Below, piece by piece: positions 45,597-54,548 of a DNA stretch of 64,000 bases. Numbering within the stretch: the first letter of the stretch is position 1; the number at the start of each line of letters is the position of its first letter. Origin of the DNA: Sialis fuliginosa (taxonomy: Eukaryota > Arthropoda > Insecta > Megaloptera > Sialidae); the NCBI GenBank assembly GCA_961205875.1, contig OY540809.1, forward strand, positions 12,226,267-12,290,266, in the 5' to 3' direction. The notes under the pieces were generated by a model that saw nothing but the letters and a program-made list of their open reading frames with translations, was not told where the DNA came from and made no database searches. The translations under genes were made by a program, and so were the position numbers.

Positions 45597-45921
45597 CATG
45601 GGCGCCGGGAGGGGGGTGCAAGGAGGTGCGCTTGCACCCCCCTGGCAAATGAAATAATTAAGAAATTGTTATTTTAAAATTTAATACATTTGCACCCCCC
45701 TGGCAAAATGAAAAAAATTCACTTTGTGAATAATAAGTTATAAATGTGAAAATATAAAACTGAGGACCTTTTTTTTTTTTAGTCGTCAATTTCGAATTTT
45801 ATATATATATGTATGTATATAAAAACTGAAGACCTTTTTTTTTTACTCATGTTAACTTCCATCAAAAAAATATTTATAATCTAAATGCACCCCCCTAAAA
45901 GAAATTCTGCCGGCGCCCATG
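45597..45921. mobile_element. hAT-like MITE 'CATGGGCGCCGG', copy 1, 8-bp TSD
   Basis: Ends CATGGGCGCCGG and CCGGCGCCCATG; flanks CTTAGGTA at 45589-45596 and 45922-45929 match perfectly. The interior has repeated TTGCACCCCCCTGGCAAA blocks and two CTGAGGACC/CTGAAGACC plus poly-T motifs. 325 bp. The second copy is at 63280-63623. Confidence 0.9.
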
Positions 45922-46467
45922 CTTAGGTATCATATTTTTATTTTAGAAATAATAATTTTTGTAAGAAAAAATTAATTTAGCTTCTACATGAAACGCCTCT
46001 GTATAAAAAAATTTCTAAGCAAAGCCCCGGAGCATTAACTCATCTTTGACTGAATCTCAACACTATACTATAGACAATCGCACCTCTGATTTATACTAAA
46101 CAGTCGTTTGAGTGGGCAGACCTAAAAACCTAAAAACATTTCTTAATTGTATGTGAATATCGAATTTAATAGATACTTGACCTTTCAGAGTTGATATTTG
46201 AAAAAAACGATGTTAGGACCAACATACTATGTAATTATTGTCTATGTTCAGTAATTAATTTATTTTATAATTAACACATGAAAATATAATTTTTTGAGTT
46301 ATGGATAGAGGCGAAACCAGGGCCGAATACCCGCTTCAACCTATGCGCGGGTAAAAAATAATGGACCAATCCGTATGAAGTTTAGTCGGAATTAATTGTT
46401 ATGTTCATAGCCACCGTCTTCGAAAGGGGGGCGGGGGGTATCGCCCACTCCAGTGTTATTTCACGGA

Positions 46468-46800
46468 TGATTTTTAAGTTTCCATAGAAAACTAGGAAAC
46501 CTTATAGTTTCGCCATGTCCGTCCTCAAAAATTTTAAGCCGATTATGATGAAATTTGGTATACGGACGAAGACTGATAACACAAAAACAGAAATGATAAG
46601 ATTTTTGAAAAAAACAATTTTTTGGACCCCCTTTCCATAGACTGAAAAGTGAACTCACATTATTTTTTTCACTTACCCCATTGAGTGGGATGTCATTAGA
46701 TAGGTCTCCTAAAATGCAACAAAAAATGTTAAATGATCTTTTGATTTTAACCCTTCAGTCACGATATATTTGCATTTAAATGTCGTTATCAGAGCGTCCC
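46468..46800 (-). repeat. Dispersed repeat 'ACGCTCTGATAACGACATTT', inverted full copy
   Basis: Inverse of 37517-37858, with GGTTTCCTAGTTTTC at one end and ACGCTCTGATAACGACATTT at the other. A poly-C run follows. The minus-strand frame here is a repeat translation. Confidence 0.7.
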
Positions 46801-46907
46801 CCCCCCCCTTAATTTTTAAACTATCTTTTCAAAAAATCTGAAAAAAATTTAGAATGTAGCTTTTAATTAGTACTTTCACTGAAAATTATAACGAACACTG
46901 TCAAAAT

Positions 46908-47090
46908 TATTTTGGACCCCCCTCCCATAGACTGAAAAGTGAACTCACATTTTTTTTCACATATCCCATTGAGTGGGATGTCATTGGATAGGTCTCCTAA
47001 AATACAACAAAAAATGTTAAATGATCTTTTGATTTTAACCCTTTAGTCATGATATATTTGCATTTAAATGTCGTTATCAGAGCGTCGCCT
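46908..47090 (-). repeat. Dispersed repeat 'ACGCTCTGATAACGACATTT', partial copy
   Basis: Repeats the distal half of the neighbouring copy, GGACCCCCCTCCCATAGACTG onward to ACGCTCTGATAACG. This gives a local tandem arrangement. Confidence 0.65.
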
Positions 47091-48057
47091 CCACCCTTCT
47101 ACTTTCTAAACTATCGATGCAAAAAAACTACAAAATAATGAATATTTTAAAAATTATATCCGTTATTTAAAATTAATAAAATTACTTTTTTGTCTAAATT
47201 AAAGATTAATGATCCTTTTATTCAATTATTTAAAACATAGTTCGTTAAACTTAAAAATAATTTATATTTATTTTAATTTTGATGTCTAATAAAAATATTT
47301 AAAAAAAACTTTTTACGCCCCCTCATACCGATTAGGTAACTTTTCATAGAAACTCATAAAATGTTTTAAAATTTTCTATGAAAACCTAATAATAATCAAG
47401 AATTTATTTTATACTTTTTCATCAATTTTCGTATTTTTCATGAAATTTTTTCCATCAGAGAATCAATTGAACAATTACTATTTTTCAAATAACAGAAACG
47501 TCGATAATTTTGTTATGTGGCATCAGACTGTTTTCAACTATTTTGTATAAATATTACAGAGTTGAGCAGGTACCTATGTGTAGAAAGGTATGGTATACAA
47601 TACCTACATACAGGTAGTTTCTTGTAAGGTAGATATGTATTTGGTTATCTGTCTGAAATTTTACCAGCTGACTAACGAATTTTGGTCAGGGATGTATCGA
47701 TTTATTTTTCATCAGGATAAAACCAGAATTTCATTAATTATATTAATGTATATATTTTTATTTTCTATAATAATAGATCCTAGCTTCGATAAACCTAAAA
47801 GATCTTAAATAATTGCAATTTTGCATGGTTTTGTATAATATAATATATAATATATTTTATAAATATAAATATATCATCCAAAAAAAACATGAGAAATGGC
47901 CAGGTTGGTTAAGGGTTACCTCTATTTTGTAAAAAATATAAAAACAAAAAACTTTATTTGATTTTAATAAATATTTATTTGGAACACAAAGACATAAATG
48001 AAAGTAAAAATTCTGTTGAGGAATGACTTTACAGAAATATCAAAATGAACATTAAAC
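47091..48057. other. Intergenic, 3' flank of SPCS1
   Basis: AT-rich. A short inverted pair TTAGGTAACTTTTCATAGAA / TTTTCTATGAAAACCTAA lies at 47331-47390. Otherwise nothing supported. Confidence 0.4.
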
Positions 48058-51000
48058 TTATTTTCTTTTTCCTTTCTTCGTAGAAGTAGTCGCTGCCGAT
48101 GATGGCTCCTCAATAATTTCTCTTGCTTTTTGCCAATTCAATGGTTTACGACGATACATTGGCCATGGTGGAACAGTTATCTATAAAAAATATTACATAT
48201 TTCAGAGCTGTGAACAACTACAAGAAATATGTACTGAAGTACTTTTTACAAAAATGTTCTTAAGTACTTTTAAAATTTCATATTATATTATATATATTTA
48301 TAAAGCTATTTATAATCAAGCGCGGATTCAGGGGGGTCATGGAGGACATGACTTCCCCCTCCCTCGAAACTTCAAAAATCAAAGCATATTTAATATAAAA
48401 TTGCTTCAATTTCACAGACCATGCCCGCCCCCTCAATTGTAAACCTAAATCCGCGTCTGTTTATAATAAAATAAAAAATATCTTTGATCGGAGCCCCAAA
48501 ATCAGTTTGCATCTAGTGCCTCCAATTTAGTTAAACGCACAGAGTAGCAATGAAATCCAAAAAATCCTTAATACGATACTGAACATTCGAAAATAACCGA
48601 GATGAGCCGAATCCGAATTATTGTTTTGTTATCTGTCAAACATGCGTTTATTTTGTTCCTCTTTCTTCCTGTTTTTAATATTATGATGAAAAATATTTAG
48701 CTGAACTTAAATATTTTTTACTAAAATATTATAATTGTGACACAGATATAGACAGTAAGTACATAGTTTTAATTATTGTAAGTAGGGTTAGTTTTTATTT
48801 TATTTTAACAATTGTTAATATTCCTATTTTAGAATAAACGTTGTTTGACTGTTTTCCGTAAATGAAAAATATGGAGTATAATTATTTACCAAAGAAATTA
48901 AAGTGTAAGCGGGGTCAAGAATTATATCTAGAATTGATCGAAGGTGATAGATACGAAGGAAAATTCCATTCACAAAACGAAGATTCTGGTCGGCTCACAT
49001 TGTTTGATGTGAAATATATTGATGCGGATACTAAATATACATCTTTATTTTACTTCTCAACAAATGAAGTGCGAGTTTTAAAAATTATAAACAATTCTGT
49101 TGAACAGGAAATCAAAAAAACATCTCCACAAAAATTAAAGATCGAAATCAAAGAAAATGATATTGAAAATAAAAAAGACGAAAACAATTCAAAAATACCT
49201 GCATGTGAACTATTTCGTTTATCTGAAATGGCACGAAATTATATAGTGTTGATTAAATTAAATAATAGATATTTTGAAGCAATCGATCATTTAAGCGGTA
49301 GTGAAATTATTGGAGTCGACGGCAAAAGTGCAGATTTTGGACGGAAAATGGAACTTTCTATTTTAGTTCTCTCTACGTGGGATCAAGCATACGTCTTTGA
49401 TATTAAAAAAATGGGTAAAATTTGTTTTGACAAAGGATTAAAAGATATACTCGAATCCAAGAGAATTTTCAAAGTTGTTCACAATGGTGACAAATTATCA
49501 GATTGCTTAATGCACCAACATAATACATATTTGCGAAATGTTTTTGATACATTTGTAGCGGATAAACATTTAATGAAACGCAAAGAAATAGACCTGCTTC
49601 CAAAATCCCGGACGTTAGCTGATATTGTCCAGGAATATTTTGGAGTACCAAATTTGATCGATTCCGTTAATGCTAGTGTTGCTAAATGGAATCACAGACC
49701 ACTATGTGACGTTCTTAAAAGTAAAGTCACAGATAATTGTATTTATTTAATAAGTCTATCAAATTTAATGAGAAAAGAACTGAATAACACTTTTTATAAA
49801 GCTGTTGATATTTATCTTGATTCGATAAGAGAAGTAGACTCTGGAGAAGCACATTATATAATAACAAGATTAAACAAGTTACCGAATGGTTTTAAAGAAT
49901 TATCTTTAAGTAATACCAACAATGGAGTTGATAAGTAACAAGAAAATTATATATGTATGTTTGTAAAACTGTATGATACATAACTTCTATGTATAATTCA
50001 GGGGTTATTTTAGTGTGTAGTTGTAGCTTGCTTCTGCAGTTCTAAAAATGAAAACTGCAGTTGTAAAAGCTAATTTGTGTAGTTGAAAAATTGCAAGTAG
50101 AATGAAACATATAAACCATGACAATTATATTCTGATACAACGCTTTATCGACAATATACCATTATTTTAACAACCCATTCTTTATCAAAAAACAATTCAA
50201 AGTACCGTTATGTTATCTAGTATATCAATAATCATGTAAAATAATTATATAATTTAAATTAGTCTTTTCGAGTATGAAAGTATATCGAGAAATAATATTT
50301 AAAAAAATTCAAGAAGGTATGTCTCAAGGAGACATTTTTATTTCATAATTGATCTAAAACTAAAGCTAGAGCAATCCCACAACTCCCAGAATGACAGAGT
50401 TTGGTCTGCTAGAATTGAGGACATCCCGGAAGACAAAGGCACATTTCAAGATTCTAGAATGCTGCATCGGTCATGGTTTGGGGCCCCATCACTCCAAGAA
50501 GCAAATTACTCTTAATTTTTATCGAAAAAGGCATAAAAATCAATGCAAAATACTATTTGGAAGAATAATTGACGAGAAATGTCATGCTAAATGCAAAAAA
50601 ATTATTTGGAGATGATTATTATTGCTTTCAACAAGATGAAGCTAACCTCCCACACAGCAAACATTACTGAAGCATGGTGTAAAGATAATTTGGTTGATTT
50701 TTTGTTGAAGAATGAATGGCCGTCAAGTTCTCACGACTGCAATCCTCTGATTATTTTGTATGGTCATATATGTTGTCTAAGCTCTCAGATTACAAATTCT
50801 CAAATTTTCAGCAGTTTAAGAATATTATTCTCAAAATTTGGGACAAAATGCCAATGAAAACAGTGCGTGCCGCTTGCAATGACTTTGAAAGAAGACTGAA
50901 GCTAGTTATCAAAGTTAAAGGAGGAGTTATTCCCAAACACTTTAAATTTTCAATACATAATATGTCTACTTTAAGAATTGAATATTTAAGCATTTTCATT

Positions 51001-52344
51001 TGTATCAGAATATAATTGTCACGATGTAAAAAAAGTATAAGTGTAGAGCAAAAAAAGGTCACTATAATTTATAAGAAAAAAATATACAAAGTGTAGAGCA
51101 AAAAATCAAAAAAAGGTATTATTCTTAAAATAACCCCTGATGTATTTCTTTGTAATAACTTTTTATATAAATAATTTCAATGGAAATTGCTCTTATTATT
51201 TAAAATTTAAGAAATATATCTATTGATTAAAAAAATTGCATTTTGTAAAATTTAATGGAATAAAACTCTGTATTATAACCTAACCTAACCACACCTTTTA
51301 ATTTTCTAATGTTCTAATGACAATAACGTCTGTGAAATGGAAAAAATAGTTACTTTAGTATATTTAATAAATATTTTTTATTTAATTTGCTTTAACTTTG
51401 GAGGTTTGGGATGGATGTCCCCCATGACCCCTTCCCACACCCATGGATCCACGCTTGGCCTATTCTAACAATTTTAATTTTGTTGTATTTATTTCAGACT
51501 TTCACCCCTTTAATGGCTGTTTTAGCAAGTATAAAATAAGTGTTCCTTAGATTTGATTGTACTACAAATGTACCAAGTTTTATCAAAAGTGAAATACACC
51601 ATGCAACGTTCCCTTTTTAGATGATAATAGGTACAAAATTTCTAATATTTCTAAAACTCTTAATCTGATTATCACAAAAATCAATAGATCTGCAGTACTC
51701 ACTGAGACAAACATTTAAAATAATTTAAATCACTGCATTTTTACAGAAGTTATCATATACAAAAGAAAATTCTACATCGAAACATACGCGTAACTGCCGT
51801 ACAATAGACAAATTTTCTTTACTTTTTGAAGGAAGTACAACCAGAATTAGTCATTATCTCGGACATGATTTTTCAAGAGTATTCATTTTCTTCGGAACAT
51901 GGAAGTAAAAACACATTTGCTTTCGTTACGAAATTTTTATAAAAAGTACTTGTATTAATACTTAAATGCATTTTTTTGATAATGTATTTGCATTTAAAAA
52001 CATTTATATTTATGAATATCAACTACAAACAATAATAAAAAAGAATAACATGAATTTGACTATTGCGAAGCCAATACTTACCAATATTGCAAGAACAAAT
52101 CCAGCTCCTAAGATATAAACCGTTTGTGAAAATTGCTGGATTATATAGCCCCATATTAAACCTACAGCTCCAAATAATGTTATTATAATTCGTGATAGTT
52201 TCTCAGCTTTGGCTTGTCCATCATAATCCTAATTTAAAAAACAATAATTATGAGTAAAATATATATGACATAAATTTTAACATAGTATTAAACGTTATAA
52301 CTTTTAATTACCATATGGGTTGGAATTGACTTAATAAAATCCAT
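48058..52344 (-). CDS. Spcs1: SPCS1, signal peptidase complex subunit 1 (12-kDa)
   Basis: Three exons on the minus strand: 52312-52344, 52082-52228 and 48058-48180 (stop TAA 48058-48060). All junctions are phase 0 GT-AG and give exactly 100 residues, the family's usual size. Exon 1 encodes MDFIKSIPTHM. Exon 2 has DYDGQAKAEKLSRII followed by two hydrophobic membrane segments (ITLFGAVGLIWGYII, then QTVYILGAGFVLAIL). Exon 3 opens with ITVPPWPMYRRKPLNWQKA and ends in a Lys-rich cytosolic tail. SPCS1 is the small ER-membrane subunit that shapes substrate selection by the signal peptidase complex. Intron 1 is 83 bp. Intron 2 is 3,901 bp and contains an intact gene on the other strand (48862-49938) plus several mobile elements. 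No damage seen. Confidence 0.95.
48317..48459. mobile_element. hAT-like MITE 'CAAGCGCGGATTCAGG', 8-bp TSD
   Basis: Ends CAAGCGCGGATTCAGG and CCTAAATCCGCGTCTG; flanks TTTATAAT at 48309-48316 and 48460-48467 are identical. 143 bp, inside SPCS1 intron 2, upstream of the nested gene. Confidence 0.85.
48862..49938 (+). CDS. Exd1: EXD1-like protein: Lsm-like domain plus degenerate RNase D-like 3'-5' exonuclease domain
   Basis: An uninterrupted frame of 358 residues. Residues 11-77 look like an Lsm/Sm fold (LKCKRGQELYLELIEGDRYE, then GRLTLFDVKYID). A charged linker (80-112) follows. Residues about 128-305 are RNase D-like: EIIGVDGKSADFGRKMELSI, KVVHNGDKLSDCL and NVFDTFVADKHLM, then a helical part (TLADIVQEYFGVP). 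In active DEDD enzymes the first motif is D-x-E; here D153 is kept but the partner position is K155, so catalysis is doubtful. EXD1 of mouse and silkworm is described as an inactive exonuclease acting as an RNA adaptor with Tdrd12 in the piRNA pathway. An AG just before 48833 and donors at 48751 or 48780 suggest a 5' UTR intron. It lies entirely within SPCS1 intron 2, antisense. The EXD1 name rests on domain order; other Egl/EXD-type proteins are possible. Confidence 0.85.
   Translation: MKNMEYNYLPKKLKCKRGQELYLELIEGDRYEGKFHSQNEDSGRLTLFDVKYIDADTKYTSLFYFSTNEVRVLKIINNSVEQEIKKTSPQKLKIEIKENDIENKKDENNSKIPACELFRLSEMARNYIVLIKLNNRYFEAIDHLSGSEIIGVDGKSADFGRKMELSILVLSTWDQAYVFDIKKMGKICFDKGLKDILESKRIFKVVHNGDKLSDCLMHQHNTYLRNVFDTFVADKHLMKRKEIDLLPKSRTLADIVQEYFGVPNLIDSVNASVAKWNHRPLCDVLKSKVTDNCIYLISLSNLMRKELNNTFYKAVDIYLDSIREVDSGEAHYIITRLNKLPNGFKELSLSNTNNGVDK
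49998..51140. mobile_element. Inverted-repeat element TCAGGGGTTATTTTA with a nested Tc1/mariner
   Basis: Ends TCAGGGGTTATTTTA (49998-50012) and TAAAATAACCCCTGA (51126-51140) are perfect 15-bp inverted repeats. Interior flanks (GTGTAGTTGTAGCTTGC; GTGTAGAGCAAAAAA) match the insert in hAT copy 23774-24251. A Tc1/mariner relic (50114-51026) has landed inside. It begins about 60 bp past the nested gene's stop codon and may supply its 3' end. Confidence 0.8.
50114..51026 (+). mobile_element. Tc1/mariner relic, copy 1
   Basis: TIR core GTGACAATTATATTCTGATACAA (right, read inverted) matches TGACAATTATATTCTGATAC at the left; TA lies outside both ends. The body encodes a decayed DDE transposase: an N-terminal HTH trace (KVYREIIFKKIQEGMSQG), MVWG-region fragments, FQQDEANLPHS in place of the usual QDGAPxH, a WPSSS..CNP catalytic block, then DYFVWSYMLSKLSDYKFSNF and WDKMP. 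Several frameshifts and stops are present and the middle N-terminal part is deleted, so it is not functional. Confidence 0.85.
51326..51465. repeat. Degraded MITE related to 12956-13095
   Basis: Shares CTGTGAAATGG, then GTTACTTTAGTATATT and a CCCCATGACCCC/CCATGGATCCACGC right part. Within SPCS1 intron 2. Confidence 0.5.
51640..51910 (-). repeat. Dispersed repeat pair, copy 2 (inverted)
   Basis: Inverse of 21328-21605: AGTACTCACTGAGACAAAC, AAAGAAAATTCTACATCGAA, TTATCTCGGACATGATTTTT, GAACATGGAAGTAAAA. In SPCS1 intron 2. Confidence 0.6.
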
Positions 52345-52714
52345 GTTTATCAATTTACTATTATATTTAAATTCAGGTGGATTAGGTTATGTTTTGGCCA
52401 CGTAATGACAAACGTCAGTTCAATATACCAATAATTCTAGTAGCGAATATTATTTCACACTAGAACGTTTTTATTATATTTTTATTCTATGAGTATACAG
52501 GTCCTGAATTAGGATTAAAATTACACCACCTCTAACGTAACCGGTTAAGGGGCATTATAGCCAAATATTTTTTTTTAACTTTCAAGATTACGTTCAAAAT
52601 AAAAAAATTACTGTAATAAAAAAATCAATTACTGGTTGATTGATTTCTATACCGAACTACCGGTTATTTGAAAAAAAACTTTCAATTAAAATCCTTAGTT
52701 ACTATCCGCTAGAT

Positions 52715-52914
52715 CAGCGATTCTTAAACTAGAGTCCACGGACCCCCAGGGGTCCGTGAAACATATTTGGCATACATTAAAGTACTTTTACATTTCTATT
52801 TACCAATGATTAATTAGTATTTAACGACTTTCTTTGTTTTTCTGTCAGGAGGGGTCCCTGAAAAATAATTGTTCAAAAGAGGGTCCCTAGATCTTATATG
52901 TTTAAGAACCGCTG
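52715..52914. mobile_element. hAT MITE family A, copy 2 (uninterrupted)
   Basis: Ends CAGCGATTCTTAAAC and GTTTAAGAACCGCTG; flanks CGCTAGAT at 52707-52714 and 52915-52922 match perfectly. 200 bp. It gives the empty-site version of the copy at 23774-24251. Confidence 0.9.
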
Positions 52915-52922
52915 CGCTAGAT

Positions 52923-53698
52923 TACTAGAATATTTGATTACATCTATTGATACTTGAATAATTCCAATAAACCGGTATTGCAACTAAAATTAAATATATA
53001 CAATACATACCTACATACCTGTTGTATAATGTTATGTACTGTGTACTTACTAATTATATGCCCACAAATGTGTCTTGTGTGTAGTAAGTAGGTTACATCG
53101 ATTCAGAAATACCTATGTACTAAATTATTTTTATTATTTAGGTATCTAACTAGCGGTTTCCCCCGCGTTGTTTCTATTTACTATTCTTTTTTTTGGACAT
53201 ATAAATGTCATCAAATCTAATACCATCAATTTGTACTTGTCTGGAATTTTGTGATATACGTTGATAATTCAGTTATATAGTTGTCATAGTTGAATATAAA
53301 CAAATACTTTTCGGAAAATTTGTAGGTGCTTATATCATAAAATGAATACCGTCTTTTTCGCGTTTCTAGGTCCAGTTTAAGATGGGCGTTAATGATTAAA
53401 TCACTAGGACTTCTGTCTTTATATGTAGATATATTTATTTTTATTATTTTATTTTAAAATAAGAAAAGAAAATTGTTAAATATGTATTCCTACAGGTAAT
53501 TCATACAATATTTTATTTATAAACATTCTAAAATTTATTCAAATTAGACTAAGGTACATTTTATATCACATTTAGTAATTAAAGTATAAAAACATTTGAT
53601 TTAGGCAGGTACTTATAAAAAATATATTTATTTATTTTTGGATTTATATATTTCATGCTTGAACGCTTTCTAGTCTTTTTTGAATTTTATACATATAA
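52923..53698. other. Intergenic AT-rich stretch
   Basis: No gene seen. CTAGCGGTTTCCCCCGCGTTG at 53150-53170 is a fragment of the dispersed insect repeat found at 15515. Confidence 0.4.
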
Positions 53699-54416
53699 AA
53701 GAGCCCGTTCACACGGCGCTGTGTAGGTTTTTTCCCGTGCATCCAGTAGTGGCAATGCATTTCATATGAGAGTGTGTTCACACAGTCAATCGTGGGTCGT
53801 GTGAACACAAGGTATATAAAGACAAGGTAGTCTCATAACTTTTTGACCAATCAGCGGCTGCGTGGGATGACGTCAGCCTGAGGAACCTTTCAAACGTTGT
53901 TTCATATATTAAAGTTGTTTTCAAATTATTTCGAATTTTTGGATATTTGTATTTAAAAAAAGTAAATATTATTGTTTATTACAGAAGCACACATTATTAC
54001 ATATAATATTTCTTCATAAAAATTTAAAAATGATGTAAGAAACCAATGCTTAAAGAAAATACATTTGTTGGTTACACATAAAAAAACACTTGTTTAAAAC
54101 TATAATTTATAATAATAAAATAATAAAAATTTAGATTTAAAACTCAGTACACTATCAATATCAAATGAAAATATTTAAAAACAACTTACAATAAATCAGC
54201 TTAACGAAAATAAAGAGTAAATATAGTTTGACAGCCATTTATAATGTCAAAGAGTTCCTCACGATGACGCAATCTCCCGTCTCATGCCACTCCCCGCACA
54301 GAGTTATGAGGCAACCTTGTACTTTACTAACCTTGGTGTGAACACTCTCATATGAAATGCATTGCCACTGCTAGGCACGGGGAAAAAACGTTACGGCGCC
54401 GTGTGAACGGGCTCTT
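53699..54416. mobile_element. Outer MITE 'AAGAGCCCGTTCACACGGCGC' with nested element
   Basis: Left AAGAGCCCGTTCACACGGCG and right CGCCGTGTGAACGGGCTCTT are inverted. Pairing continues through GGCAATGCATTTCATATGAG to GTGTTCACAC, arms about 85 bp. The middle is occupied by a second inverted-repeat element (53822-54320). Confidence 0.85.
53822..54320. mobile_element. Inner MITE 'ACAAGGTAGTCTCATAACT'
   Basis: Ends ACAAGGTAGTCTCATAACT and AGTTATGAGGCAACCTTGT are inverted. Inward arms include GATGACGTCAGCCTGAGGAA versus TTCCTCACGATGACGC. About 499 bp, nested in 53699-54416. Confidence 0.75.
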
Positions 54417-54548
54417 ACACGACATAAATTATTTATTTAATAAAGTATAGTGTTGTAAATGATCAACGAGATTCACACTTATATCTAATCATAAATAATT
54501 AGAAAATTATTATTTTAATTATTTATAAAAATAAACATGTATTTTTTA

